Origin: Bedellia somnulentella
Taxonomy: Eukaryota > Arthropoda > Insecta > Lepidoptera > Bedelliidae
Assembly (NCBI GenBank): GCA_963576735.1
Contig: OY755191.1
Span: 8,151,608-8,215,607, forward strand
Direction: 5' to 3'
DNA: 64,000 nt
Numbering within the stretch: position 1 is the first letter of the stretch; each line of letters starts with the position of its first letter. Shown here piece after piece: positions 31,501 to 43,216 of this stretch. A model generated the notes under the pieces. It had not been told where the DNA came from. It saw only the letters and a list, made by a program, of their open reading frames with translations, and made no database searches. The position numbers were made by a program, and so were the translations under genes.

Positions 31501-34500
31501 ACCTCATCTGTTAAAAATCCCCTAAACTTTAGTTGCCTTGTACATATGCTCGCACAAAATCCCACGACATGAGATAGGACAGTGCTATTCTAAACTAAAA
31601 CGAAAAATACCATATGTCCTATACGATAGTTGAAGATGTTATATCCATACTATATAAATATGATATATAATGTATATATATTATATTATATATTATTATT
31701 ATATATTATATATATATATATAATATAAATGCGAAAGTAACTCTGTCTGTCTGTTACGCTTTCCCGCTTAGGACAGTGCTATTCTAAACTAACACGACAA
31801 ATACCATATGTCCTATACGATAGTTGAAGATGTTATATCCATACTATATAAATATGATATATAATGTATATATATTATATTATTTATATGATATTATATA
31901 TTATTATATATCTATCTATACTATAATAAGACTGTAACGAGGTCAAAACTGTACATTAAAGAAAAAAAAATAAAAACCGGTGGAATATGTTTTATTTTCG
32001 ATACTAAAGCCAAATTTGCTATTTTTGAAAAAAATGTCTGTCTGTCTGTATGTCCGTTCATCACGTTAATTCTACCGGACCGATCTTGATCAAATTTGGC
32101 ATGAATGTAGGTTATACACCTGGCCAACATATAGGATATAATTTATCCCGGATTTCGCAAGGGTTCCCACAGGAGCATAAAAAAACATAACTTTTATATG
32201 GTTCCCCATATTTACACGATTAATTTTTTCATCGACCGACTTTATCGGACTCTTCATTAATAGTCTTTTTGGAAAAAATAAGGGTTTCATCCATTTTCAT
32301 CAAAATAATTGTCAATTTAATTGTTTGTCAATAGTATGACTACTAGATATATAGGATATCACAATTTTGAGACTTACACAAATGTCTGCGTGGCGTAGCG
32401 GTATTCCGTTTGGTAAACACTAAGTACGAAAGACCCAGGTTCGAATCCCGGGTGGTCAAAGTCATTTTGCGTATTTTTTTTGCTTTTGTGTTAGGTTAGA
32501 ATAATAGGATGCACTAATCCTTCTTTTTCACATTCAACTACGCGAATATGTATGAATAAAGATAATTGAAAGCATATTGTATGAATATTGCGTTGCTTTC
32601 TGCATCGCGGTACGATTTCGTATTTTCTTTGTTATAGATACTTCAGTTTATACTAAACTTTTATGACAGTTCAAAGACTGTCGGGTCAGCTAGTATATAA
32701 TATAAATGCGAAAGTAACTCTGTCTGTCTGTCTGTCTGTCTGTTACGCTTTCCCGCTTTAACCTCTCAAACTTTTTTGATGAAATTTGGCTCAGTCAATC
32801 TTTAGACGCCCAAAAAGAACATAGGCTATATTTTATTGCTAAAATAAGGGACGAAGGGGTTAAAATAAGGGTTGAAAGTTTGTACGGGATTTTTTTATTT
32901 TAAAAGATATAACCATGAAACCTTATATTTAAGCACTGTCTTGATGAGAAACAAAAAACATTTGTGGTAGCGTTTTTGGAATTTCACCCTGTGTGGGGAG
33001 GAAATAGGGGTTGAAAGTTTGAATGAAGTTCGTCGCTTTTTTTGTATTTGAGCACTAAAGAAGAACCGAAAATTCGTTTTTTCTAGCATTTTGAAGTGTG
33101 AGGATGAAATAGGGGTTGAAAATTTGTATGGGTGTTCGTAATTTTTGAAGGTAAAATCATGTAACTTGGTCCGTAGAATTACCGCAATTCCAACAGGCAG
33201 GAATGGATTTGGAACGGGAACTACGAAGCCAAACTTTTTGTATACTTAATATTCCTGCCTGCCCTCTATCACGTGATTACACTGTCCAAGCAAAACGTGG
33301 GTACGCTGAACAACTGACAATGTCACGTGATGTTCAGAAGTATTAGTAACTCTGCCAAGCCCTTCGGGGATATCCGGCGTGCACCTTTGAGTCTTTGAGG
33401 TTAATATTAAAATTAAAAGCACGCAGACGACGTTGCGGGTACCAGCTAGTATTTGTATAATTTTTAAATAAAATTGACGTTCTTTACGTGAGTAATTTAT
33501 TATTACGATGTTTGATATGAAATACAAAAGAATATTGCTAATAGAGATCACACGTTTTCTTTAAAAAGGAGTGTTAGCATGTTTCGAATTTCAAACAGAT
33601 AAATTGGAATAAGTTCAAGAGAAAAAAATGAGTTTTTGTAGTTGTGCATAGTATATCATATTTCCAGAATCTCCAGTAAAGGTGATACACTGAAAAGTGT
33701 TTATTATGAATAAGAGAGAATATTAATTATTTTATAATTTCTTATGCTGCTATTAGAAATGGTTTGTTCACAAGTATTCAAGTAAGTTTCTGTTTCAACT
33801 TTAACAATCACCCTATCTCTAGGACAATTTCACTATCCCTTCTGCATAACATTACCAAATTAAGATAAAGGTATATGTGGGAACTTCTCATCTTATGATA
33901 TAACAAGCATATTCAAACGCCGATATTATGTAACTTTCTTTGCAAGTAGTATGCAGCCTAATATCAGGCTCACTCACTTAAGAAAAATGGCGCGTTGGAA
34001 TAGGTAAGCTTAAAATATATTATAATTACAAGTTTATTTCAACATAGATGTTCAAAAAAATTTATCATAACATAAAATTATGTATTTAATAGTTTCAGTG
34101 TTGGTTTTAAAATTAAAATTTGTTAACAGCAGGTATAGAAACTAAGACGCAAGAAAAATCAGTAAATTTAATTACAATTTGCTGAAACATGACTTCAAAT
34201 CTCTGATTTCAATTTGCATGAAGCATCTGATTCACATCACATTTCGGGCCAAGAAGTCTCTAGGTGTGAAATGCCAGCGCAGATTCTTGAAGTATTCGTG
34301 TTACACAACAACGAATTCTTTATTGTAGGTGGATTGTACTATACTACATAATTGGACAACAAACTTCAGAATTTTTTTAAAAATTGTGTATCCTAAAATA
34401 GAGACGTTTAATAGATTTTGAACTCAGGCACTGCTGTTCCTCAATGCGGCCCTGGTATAATATCAAGAAAGTAGGGGTAATCTTCTTCTTATCTAATCAA

Positions 34501-37500
34501 CAATCTGATATATGATAAAATATCACTTCAACATCCATCCAGATTTCATAAAAAAACTTGTACCTTCATTGAAAAACGCTACATTCAATTGAAATTCTAA
34601 AAAACATACTAAACATACCAGATGTTTGTCAACACTTACTAATGTATTTGTGTGACATTGCCGATCTAAATTTAGCAGACAGTCAACAGTTTAAAATAGG
34701 TGTTCACTTAATTACCGCGCTCCAATTGCTAGTACTTGTTGCTAGCTATAAATAATGATGGGATGAAAACATATACATTTCAGACGCATATTATGATGAG
34801 GTTTCATAATCATCATTTATGTATATTATATCTAACTACCGTGCCCCCGCCAAGACGAGCAAAGCGAAGCGCACGGGCACTACCTAACTTTTCTCGAAGC
34901 GCTTCGTCGTTTTTTTGAACCCTCATAACTTGGGTTTGCATTATGCTAGATCAATAAAATTTTCGGGATATATTGTCAATAGCGGACTCATTGAACATAT
35001 AAAGTTTTAATTACATTAGCTTTTATAGTTCAGATTTTATTTAACGACATGATAGTCCAGTGGGTAGAACACCCGTCCGAAAACAGAAGGGCGTGAGTTC
35101 CAATCCTGGGTCGGGCCTACACCAATTTGTCTTTTCTGAAGTCATATGTGTGGTTAATTTATCATGGTTGTTAACGGTGAGGGAAAACATCGTGAGGAAA
35201 CCCACATGGCTGAGTTGCACTTAGTCATGTGACAGTGTATTCGTACAAAACGGCGATAGGCCTGCCCCCTATCACGTGAGTACACTGTCTAAGCAAAACG
35301 TGGGTACCTTCTCTGGACACTAGATGGCGCTGCCATGTGAGTTCAGAAGTATTGGTTCCTCTGTCAACCCCTTCGGGGATAAACGGCGTGAACGTTTATG
35401 TTATGTTATGTTATTTTATTTATATCCAAAAAACGTAATATCATCAAAATTCTTAGGGTATATCCTAATGTCCTAGAAAGCTGAAATTTTGTATGTAAGC
35501 TAGTATTAGTACACAAACAACAAAAAAATATAAAACTTGTAACTTTTATCCCCCAACCCCTTAAACTAGGGGATGGGAGTTTGTATGGGACCTGTAATTT
35601 TCAATTTTGACGCTAAAGGTCTAATCTGATCTAAAACTTGATAATAAAAAAGTAAAAAAATATATTGTTGCAAACAACGTACAAAAAGAAATAAAATCCC
35701 ACAAAAATATCCCATTTCGCTACATTCACATCGGCGTAAGGTGAAAAATTAATTAACTGTTCATCACTTTTGTGTTATACAATAGTTCTTGTAGTAACGA
35801 ACGGCCAAGCCACATATTTTGACTAAAGTGTAGAGTTTGAGAAATTAGGCCTTGTAGAGTTAGGGCGTGAGGTGTTAGAAGCTTGGCTCTACATGAGATC
35901 TGATAACTTTTTGACAGTGCGAGTCATATGGGCTCGTCTTGGCAACATTCTACATGAAAATGTTTTTGGTGGGATTTAATGTGTCTAAATTGAAAATGAA
36001 ATTCTATACGAGCGAATTCTACGATACTGTATCTTACCATCTCTAACACTGATAACTTTGAAAAATGGCTTTATGATGCCTTGTCTAGAAGTACAAGTCA
36101 AGGCGATATACGCTAAATGCGGAGCATTTGGATAACTCAACATGGAAATCACTAAATTTTGATAGTCGCGCAATAAACTGCAGTAATTATAAAATTATGG
36201 TGGACAGATGTATTTTCCATTGTTGAAATTGTATTCTCTTCTGCTATCGAACCAGATTCCTCGGATTATTGTCAGACTTGCAACCATAATGTACAAAAAA
36301 ACAGGTATACATTATACGCCACCTCCAAAGATATCTCCAACACATCAAACCGGGTGTTGCCTCAGTACCTATGAAAAATATTAATAGTGACACATCTCTT
36401 TCCAGATTGGTACCAAAAATAATAAATGGGGGTATTGCCGGTATAGTAGGAGTGACCGTGGTGTTCCCCATAGACTTGGTGAAGACTCGACTGCAGAACC
36501 AAACTGTGGGGCCCACTGGCGAGAAACAATACAAGAGCATGTAAGTAAATTCGTTAATTAATATGTGTGGAGGCGTCCATGCCCTAGTAGGTAGGTGACT
36601 AGCTTTTTTGTCTTTTTAGTGAAAGTCGTGGTTCTAAATCCGAATTTTTATTTTCCAATTCTTAATTTGTATTCAATAGTCACGAGCATTGTTAACTACA
36701 AAGATAGATCAAAGTAATATTCTTCTTTATATTTACCCAAGACCTGCTTTTGGGACGAGGATGACAATAAATCCCATACATAGCTTTGTCGAATCAGAAA
36801 ACAACGTTTAACCTACATCTTTTTAATTTGTTGTTTTTTGTATATCCCACCCCAAGAAGAGTCTATTCGCATTCTCATTTCATCTTCTTTGTCTCTTCAG
36901 GATAGATTGCTTCAAGAAAACGTATGCCGCCGAAGGTTACTTCGGTATGTACCGCGGCTCGGCGGTCAACATTATCTTGGTGACGCCAGAGAAAGCTATC
37001 AAACTAGCTGCCAACGACACTTTCCGATTCTACCTCACTAAGAAAGATGGGTATGTCGTTTTTATGTATTAAATGTTGTAAAGGCGAGGAGTATGTTTGG
37101 TAGAACGCAATGATGGATGGGATTGGTTTGATTAGAAAAGAAAATTAAGTTTGAGATAGCCCATTTAATGAGGAAGGAACTAGGCATAGAAAATATAAAA
37201 GTCGAAGATAACTGAAACTGTGGTGGATTGCATGGAACAAATATTTACTTTAAATGAAAAATGTGATACGTTGAATGTTATGGAGAATTTTGGAACAGTC
37301 TTCGTCGAAAAAAATGTAACTGGCAGTCAATATATCTCTTATTGTTTTACCTTTAATGAAGTATCATGTCATCATATAAATGTGATTTGTGTATAGTGCT
37401 GAATAAAACATTATTTAGTTTCTTAGTTTGAGCACATGGAGAGAAAAATTGTATTAAAGCTATGTCGCAAAAGGTTGTTAGCAGTTTAAATGTTAAATAA

Positions 37501-40500
37501 TGCAATAACAATATCCCTTTCTAAAATATATAATTTAACTTAAAAATACAATTCACCAAAAAACACATTTCCAAGCGATATCCGCTGGTGCTTAGAATCA
37601 TTCTTTAATTAAAATCACCTACTGGAAGAAGAGGTATACCTCCCACTAGGTAGACCGCGACTTCATGAAAGTCGCGCGAGTCGATGTATGAAAGCAGAAA
37701 TTAAAAGGGGGGCCTCTAGGATCGGGGCTAGTAATAGTATCTATAAAATATTATAGATATAGATAGAGTTAGAAAGAGAGAGATAGACATATATGTATAA
37801 AAGCGTTGTTGTTTGGTAGTTCCCTGCCAGCCACTCGTCAAATGTTGGCGGGCGGGATGGCGGGCGCGTGCCAGATCGTCATCACCACGCCTATGGAGCT
37901 GCTCAAGATACAGATGCAAGATGCAGGAAGGGTCGCAGCTCAAGCTAAAGCCGGTACGATTGCACACTTATATACATACATTTACTCACGCAATTAGTTC
38001 CCATTGGAGTAGGCAGAGACTATAGATCGCCACTTTGTACGATCCTGACAAACCTTATATCCTTATATCATCATTATACAGCTTCGTTTACATCCATCAA
38101 TCTTCTGCATTCACTCTGCTCTCATGCTTCTTCTGCCATACCCAGCATTCGCTTCCATACATAAGCGTAGGAACAAGAACAGCATCATGGACAGCCATTC
38201 GGGCCTTTTCAGACACCGATTGGCTAGTCGGTAGATTATAAGTGTTCACACTTATCTATAACGAATATATGTAGCTTATTCTATATTTCAGCACCACCTA
38301 TTCTTCCTCAAGACAAAAAGAAAACAAGCTTTTGTAGATCCAATTCCGATATGATAAGGTTTACTGTTATTTTAATGGTGAAAACTTGCTTAGTATCTTA
38401 GTATTTTATCTTGTTTTAATTTGTTGTTAAAGCGGTTGTTCTTCTAAAATAAATAAATACTCAAGTCTATAATGGCTGTGTAGTGTCGACTTATTTTGTT
38501 TCCGCGTGGATGTCGTGGGGGTGACTAAAGGTTTGGGTTAAACATCCTTCTTTATACAATCCGTTTCCCATTACAACTTCCAATGATGACTGTGGTATTT
38601 GCATTCCGAATCTGCTACCCCTCTAATAAAATTTTGTATAATCATTCGGATTTTCCTTTCGTATTTTCTTAACATTATTCTTCCGTACAGCTAATAAATA
38701 TCTCTCATTCTTATATAGAGGGTCGCACAGTGGAGCGTATAACCGCCTTACAGCTAACACGACGATTGGTGGCCGAACGAGGCATAATGGGCCTATACAA
38801 GGGAGTGGGGGCCACGGCCTTGCGAGACATCACCTTTAGCGTCATCTACTTTCCATTGTTCGCTAAGCTCAATGAGATGGGGGCCACGCCTGGGAAGTCT
38901 TCTCCTTTTTGGTAAGTAAAAATTAAGAAAAAAATAATAAATGTGTGTAATTGTGTACTTCATGAGAACTTAGTATAGAGAGGAAAGAAAGAGAGGTCCG
39001 AAACCACTAAACTTATATTATATTTATCCAAAGATACGGACAGCCCTCACAAAAGATATTGCTATATGTCATCAGTTCGTCTCACAAAATTTCATGAGCA
39101 TCCAGTATAAGTAACCAACATATTCTTTCTATTGTAAAGTTGTCTGAACATTTTATTGGCATTTTCTGTAAACCATGCAACACGTGCATGCTGTTTGTTT
39201 TATTCCGCATAAATAAATGTTTAACTGATTCATAGGTGGTCATTCATATCTGGCTGTCTAGCTGGTTCCACCGCGGCTTTGTCAGTGAATCCGATGGACG
39301 TGGTCAAGACCCGCTTGCAGACCATCACTAAGGGGGCCGGAGAAAGGCAGTACACTTCTGTTATGGATTGTATCACGTGAGTTTTGCATATATTTTTATA
39401 ATTTGGTTTTAACAGTGTTTATTACTAATAGCAACCTTACATTTTTTTTGTATATTGGGCCTGGTGGATTAGTAAAGTTAGCTAGATTGCAGGTCCGAAG
39501 GTCAAGGATTTGTATCCCGCTGAGAGCAATATTTATATGATGATGATTTCAAACATACATTCTGCAATCGACCGACTTCAAAAAAGGAGTACTCAATTCG
39601 ATTGTATGTCTTGTTTTTTTCTTTATGTTACGCGATTATCCCGACAATGGTCAATCAATTTTAAAAGTTGTTTTTTTTGTTCTGTTGAATATGCTTCCAG
39701 AGTGGTCCTATTTAATTTTCATGGGGTTCGATAGCGTGGTTATAAAAATGACTAACTGGATGACCCTATTAATTACACTGGCCAACAAAAAAAAACTTTT
39801 TTTTTGGTGCGGTAAAAATTTGTTTAGATATTGTTTTTGAACGTGTCTCTGATGACAAACCTACAACTGCCATTTTTGTATCAGCTCTAATTTCATAACT
39901 ACCCTCAATTTTAAAATTTCGTCACTTTGACTTCAACAAAGTATCGCAATTCTTTTATTTTCATCAATTTCGTTGTTTTGGCATAATGGCAAGCTCATCA
40001 AGATGTTGTTTGACCAATCCTAATTCATTTTGTTATATTTGTGGTGAATATACGTTTGAGGAAAACAGAAAACCCATAACAGAGTTCGTGAAAAATGCAT
40101 ATTTCGCATACTTCAACCTATCTATTGAGCATCAAGATAAGCCTTGGGTGCCCCATTTTGTGTGTAAAACATGCAGAGAACATTTGAGACAATGGACAAA
40201 TTGCAAAAGAAGATGTATGAAATTTGGGATACCGATGATTTGGAGGGAACAACAAAATCACTTCAACGACTGTTATTTCTGTTTGGTTAAGATTGTCGGC
40301 ATAAATCGAAAGAATAGAAGTAAATGGACATATCCTGATATACCATCAGCGAAAAGACCTGTACCTCATTCCGAAAGTGTCCCTGTGCCTACGTACCACT
40401 CGCTGCCAGATATCGAAGTGGAACAATATAACGAAATCCAAGCAAATCCCGAGATCGACAGTGATTATGGCGAGTTGAATCGAACCTCTCGTTTTTTTTC

Positions 40501-42347
40501 ACAAGGTGAGCTTAATGATCTGATAAGGGATCTAGATCTTTCAAAGGAGCGTGCTGAATTGTTGGCTTCTAGATTAAAAGAGAAGAATTTGCTTTCACCA
40601 AACACAAGAGTTACATTTTACCGTCAAAGAGAACGCGATTTGCTACCATATTTTTCTGAAGATAACAATCTTGTTTATTGCAATGATATTGGTGGTTTAT
40701 TAACAAGAATGGGTTTACAAAAGTACGACTCAACTGAGTGGCGTCTTTTTATAGACAGTTCCAAAAGAAGTCTCAAATGTGTATTGCTTCATAATGGTAA
40801 TAAACACGCTTGTGTTCCAATTGCTCATTCTACCCGAATGAAAGAAGAGTATGAAGCAATTGCACTGCTTTTAGAAAAGATTAAATATGATAACCACCAA
40901 TGGTTTATATGCGTCGATCTCAAAATGGTTAATTTTCTGTTGGGACAGCAAGGTGGATATACAAAGTATCCATGTTTTATGTGTCTTTGGGATAGTAGAG
41001 ATAAACCGAATCACTGGGTACGAAAAAATTGGCCGATCAGAGAAAGCCTAGCTGTTGGAAAGCAAAATGTTATAAATACACCTTTAGTCCCCCGAGAAAT
41101 GATCATTTTACCTCCTCTACACATAAAACTTGGTCTCATGAAACAATTTGTAAAAGCATTAGACAAATCGGGCTCATGCTTTCAATACATTACGAGGGCA
41201 TTTCCAGCTTTAAGCACAGAAAAACTCAAGGCTGGAATATTTGACGGTCCTCAGATAAGACAGTTAATTAAAGATGATAACTTCGCAACATCTATGAATG
41301 AAACGGAACTTGCTGCGTGGAACTCATTTGTGCAAGTGATCAAAAATTTCCTTGGTAATCATAAGGCAGAAGATTATGAAAGTATTGTAAACCAAATGCT
41401 TTCTTGCTTTCAAAAGTTGGGATGTAATATGAGCATCAAGGTTCATTACCTACACAGCCATTTGGACTGCTTCCCGCATAACCTGGGTGACTTAAGTGAG
41501 GAACAAGGAGAGCGGTTTCATCAGGACATCAAAGTCATGGAGGATCGATACCAGGGTAGATGGGATACTCACATGATGGCTGATTACTGCTGGGCTCTTA
41601 TGAGAGACAACCCAATGCATAAACATGAAAGAAAATCTATTAAGAGGAGTTTTTTGTACACTGACTAATAAAAAATGTGTTTTTTCGTTGAAAAATTTTT
41701 TTTTTTTAATATTTTCAAAACTAGAGCTGATACAGAAAAACTGATTACATATTTGAAATCAGTGAAGAAATTACTTTCATAATCAGGTCTTAAAACAACG
41801 GCACCAAAAATAGTGTTGGCCAGTGTTATCGAATTTTGTATGAAAAATTAGATTTACATCCAATAGCTGCGAAATTGGTTCTATTTTATTTAAAAAACAA
41901 AATATTGACTATATAAACATACATACATACATATAGTCTCGGCTATAAATCCCTAGAAGGGGTAGCCTGAGCTAAGGAACTAGAAGTTCCTCAGCCACTT
42001 TTGGAAAGTTGAGTGGGGAAAAGATGGCAAAATAAAGGTCTCCAACCGCATCGCTCAAAATCCCTTAAAATCCCCAATACCGTTAGTCGCCTCTTACGTA
42101 CACCCACCGGAAGAAATGGGGTAGTGTTATTCTAAGCCGACACTACACAGCAAATACAAAATATTACTATATAAAATATTATTTATTTAAAAACATTTCT
42201 TCTTTCAGCACAACTCTCAAGAATGAAGGTCCGACTGCTTTCTTCAAAGGTGGTGCCTGTCGTGTGATGGTGATTGCACCTCTTTTCGGAATCGCGCAAA
42301 CGGTTTACTACATCGGTTTGGCTGAAATGTTGCTCGGCTATAAGTAA
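28516..42347 (+). CDS. GC1: Mitochondrial glutamate carrier (SLC25A18/22 type), seven coding exons
   Basis: Exons: 28516-28556, 36406-36540, 36901-37050, 37820-37953, 38719-38911, 39236-39376, 42209-42347. All junctions are GT/AG and in phase; 310 residues plus TAA. It belongs to the mitochondrial carrier family of the inner membrane; this branch imports glutamate with a proton. Three tandem modules each carry the signature after an odd helix: [20 protein letters not shown] and [10 protein letters not shown]. The opening [18 protein letters not shown] and the matrix segment [20 protein letters not shown] match glutamate carriers. Intron 1 is 7.8 kb and full of SINEs and Helitron-like elements; the last intron contains an intact DNA transposon. 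The gene looks intact. Confidence 0.94.
29127..29353 (+). repeat. Family A repeat
   Basis: Diverged plus copy (TTGTGTTGGTTTAGAATAAC ... AGCCGTGAGTATTTGTATG) in carrier intron 1. Confidence 0.8.
30244..30372 (+). repeat. Family A repeat, 3' truncated
   Basis: The 5' half only, from GCTGTGTAGTGTCGGCTTAG to GGAGACCCATCGCC. Confidence 0.85.
30754..31145. mobile_element. MITE with ~37-bp inverted ends
   Basis: ACAATTCGGCTG...GCTAAAAACAAGTATGTCG at 30754-30790 is the near reverse complement of 31109-31145. The 392-bp interior is non-coding. TTTAT occurs just outside each end but the exact target duplication is uncertain. Confidence 0.7.
31448..31605 (-). repeat. Family A repeat, old diverged copy
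   Basis: Retains GTGATGGATTTCCAACCTCATC and GTGCTATTCTAAACTAA in minus orientation. Its end is copied again at 31777 by the local duplication. Confidence 0.6.
31582..31885. repeat. Local tandem duplication, 195-bp offset
   Basis: GACAGTGCTATTCTAAACTA... CCTATACGATAGTTGAAG... ACTATATAAATATGAT at 31582-31690 recurs at 31777-31885. The spacer carries the head of another repeat (GCGAAAGTAACTCTGTCTG), so the unit straddles two elements. Confidence 0.8.
31913..32692 (+). mobile_element. Putative non-autonomous Helitron
   Basis: Candidate 5' end TCTATACTATAATAAG; 3' end CTAG followed by T. Just before the end is a perfect 6-bp hairpin, GACAGT-TCAAAG-ACTGTC, 7 bp from CTAG. No target duplication and no coding capacity. 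These are the expected Helitron hallmarks, but the 5' end is approximate. It contains a tRNA-like sequence (32390-32460). Confidence 0.55.
32390..32460 (+). repeat. tRNA-like sequence inside the Helitron-like element
   Basis: TGCGTGGCGTAGCGGTATTC (A-box-like) and CCAGGTTCGAATCCCGGG (near-perfect B box with a 5-bp T stem). The body between them does not fold as a standard anticodon arm, so it is more likely a tRNA-derived insert than a working tRNA gene. Confidence 0.5.
32698..33450 (+). mobile_element. Second putative non-autonomous element with CTAG end, interrupted by SINE B
   Basis: Begins ATAAATGCGAAAGTAACTC followed by (TCTG)n, continues ACGCTTTCCCGC... and ends TGCGGGTACCAGCTAG then T. 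A SINE B fragment occupies about 33241-33395. The head is also present at 31725-31776. It abuts the preceding Helitron-like element. Confidence 0.45.
33241..33395 (+). repeat. SINE family B fragment
   Basis: 3' half of the family (CTATCACGTGATTACACTG ... CCTTCGGGGATATCCGGCGTG). Confidence 0.8.
34820..35950. other. Unclassified interspersed repeat split by a SINE B
   Basis: CCGTGCCCCCGCCAAGACGAG at ~34840 and the stretch after 35414 (CCCCAACCCCTTAAACTAGG at ~35550) look like one dispersed element interrupted by SINE B at 35043-35413. No ends or coding capacity could be defined. Carrier intron 1. Confidence 0.35.
35043..35413 (+). repeat. SINE family B, full-length tRNA-derived copy
   Basis: A-box region GATAGTCCAGTGGGTAGAAC, B-box region GTGAGTTCCAATCCTGGG, then a ~300-bp tRNA-unrelated body ending GCGTGAACGTTTATG with a (TTATG)n-like tail. 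A reference copy for the family. Confidence 0.88.
37972..38125 (-). mobile_element. RTE-like LINE 3'-end fragment
   Basis: Minus strand reads ...GATCGTACAAAGTGGCGATC... TCTCTGCCTACTCCAATGGG... GCGTGAGTAAATGTATG, i.e. the C-terminal codons and 3' tail of the LINE also present at 50112-50527 and 62255-62375. Its tail resembles that of family A. Confidence 0.75.
38472..38637 (+). repeat. Family A repeat, old diverged copy
   Basis: GGCTGTGTAGTGTCGACTTA start with GTCGTGGGGGTGACTAAAGG, then a degraded body. Confidence 0.6.
39776..41825 (+). mobile_element. Intact DNA transposon with 12-bp inverted ends and TTA duplication
   Basis: The left end CACTGGCCAACA (39776) and right end TGTTGGCCAGTG (to 41825) are perfect inverted repeats. 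TTA flanks both sides (39773-39775, 41826-41828). Length 2050 bp with one uninterrupted ORF. CACTG-type ends recall the CACTA group, and a TTA duplication is also used by Harbinger; I could not assign the superfamily. It sits in the last intron of the carrier gene, in the same orientation. Perfect ends and an open ORF indicate recent insertion. Confidence 0.85.
39986..41668 (+). CDS. Probable transposase, 560 aa, superfamily not assigned
   Basis: A single-exon protein filling the transposon. The N-terminus has several Cys pairs: CYICGEYTF (~16-24), CKTCREHL (~59) and CYFCLVK (~96), suggesting zinc-binding DNA recognition. The central part has FIDSS (~249), [25 protein letters not shown] (~305) and [13 protein letters not shown] (~330). 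The C-terminal part has [34 protein letters not shown] (~495-515) and [17 protein letters not shown]. The spaced acidic residues (D, D, E) in a beta-rich core suggest an RNase H-like DDE nuclease; this is inference, not alignment. The ATG is preceded by ~210 bp of element sequence. I considered a host gene, but the matched inverted ends and target duplication argue for a mobile-element protein. Confidence 0.8.
   Translation: MASSSRCCLTNPNSFCYICGEYTFEENRKPITEFVKNAYFAYFNLSIEHQDKPWVPHFVCKTCREHLRQWTNCKRRCMKFGIPMIWREQQNHFNDCYFCLVKIVGINRKNRSKWTYPDIPSAKRPVPHSESVPVPTYHSLPDIEVEQYNEIQANPEIDSDYGELNRTSRFFSQGELNDLIRDLDLSKERAELLASRLKEKNLLSPNTRVTFYRQRERDLLPYFSEDNNLVYCNDIGGLLTRMGLQKYDSTEWRLFIDSSKRSLKCVLLHNGNKHACVPIAHSTRMKEEYEAIALLLEKIKYDNHQWFICVDLKMVNFLLGQQGGYTKYPCFMCLWDSRDKPNHWVRKNWPIRESLAVGKQNVINTPLVPREMIILPPLHIKLGLMKQFVKALDKSGSCFQYITRAFPALSTEKLKAGIFDGPQIRQLIKDDNFATSMNETELAAWNSFVQVIKNFLGNHKAEDYESIVNQMLSCFQKLGCNMSIKVHYLHSHLDCFPHNLGDLSEEQGERFHQDIKVMEDRYQGRWDTHMMADYCWALMRDNPMHKHERKSIKRSFLYTD
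41917..42152 (-). repeat. Family A repeat, near-complete copy
   Basis: Minus copy ending 57 bp before carrier exon 7; lacks the TTGTTGGTGATGGG segment. Confidence 0.9.
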
Positions 42348-42984
42348 TTGAAAGTTCAAGAAGCAATTTGGTTCCTATTATTTTGCTTGATGTTAATTAT
42401 GACATGTTTTGTTGGTTTTTTATTGAACCAATTTGCTGTGATTTATGAAGGATATTTGTAGAGAAAAGAAACTAACAAGGTTTATGAAATCCAAGACAAT
42501 ACGCGTGTTATAGGTGTTAGGCAATAATATTTAAAATTTACTCAAAACTTTCTTGAACCTATTTATTTATATGATATGAATTGCTGACCTTAATTTCAGT
42601 TTTATTTTACTTTTTTTCGTTTTAAATACTAAAAAGTTAAACTAGGAACAAATTCAATCCTTGTCTACAAATGTTTATTTATTAATTTTATTTTAAACAA
42701 TTTAGTACAAATGTAAAAAAGAAATACTACAGTGCAGAACTGACGACAACTTCAAAAGCCAGAAGAAAATTTCTTCTAAATACCAAAAAAAAGAAGAAGA
42801 TCACAATCTTGAATTATTTTCCGTTGATCACTTTGATATTTGGTCTTCCAGATTCATTTTCATAAAATTTTGTTATTTCCCTGAACCACTAATTGAACTG
42901 AAACAATTCAACTTAAAAAAGATGAACCCATTTTCTATCTCCCAACATTTATATATTTATTTCATTGATCATTTAATTTATTAC

Positions 42985-43216
42985 ATGCATACATATAATC
43001 ACGGCTATAAATCCCTAGAAAATGTAGCGAGAACTCCAGAACAAAAAAAAACCCTTAGCCTCTTGGGAGTTGAGTGGGGAAAAAATGTAACGGTTGTTGT
43101 TGATGGGTCTCCAAATGCATCAATCACTTAAAAAGCCACAATACGTTTAGTCGCCTCTTACAAACACCCACGGGGAGAATTAGGGTAGTGCTATTATATG
43201 CCGACACTACACTGCA
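42985..43216 (-). repeat. Family A repeat
   Basis: Minus-strand, moderately diverged, essentially full-length copy. Confidence 0.85.

Noticed and set aside
39986..41668. Interpretation of the 560-aa ORF as an intronless host gene
   Set aside because: It is exactly framed by perfect inverted repeats and a TTA duplication, which fits a mobile element better.
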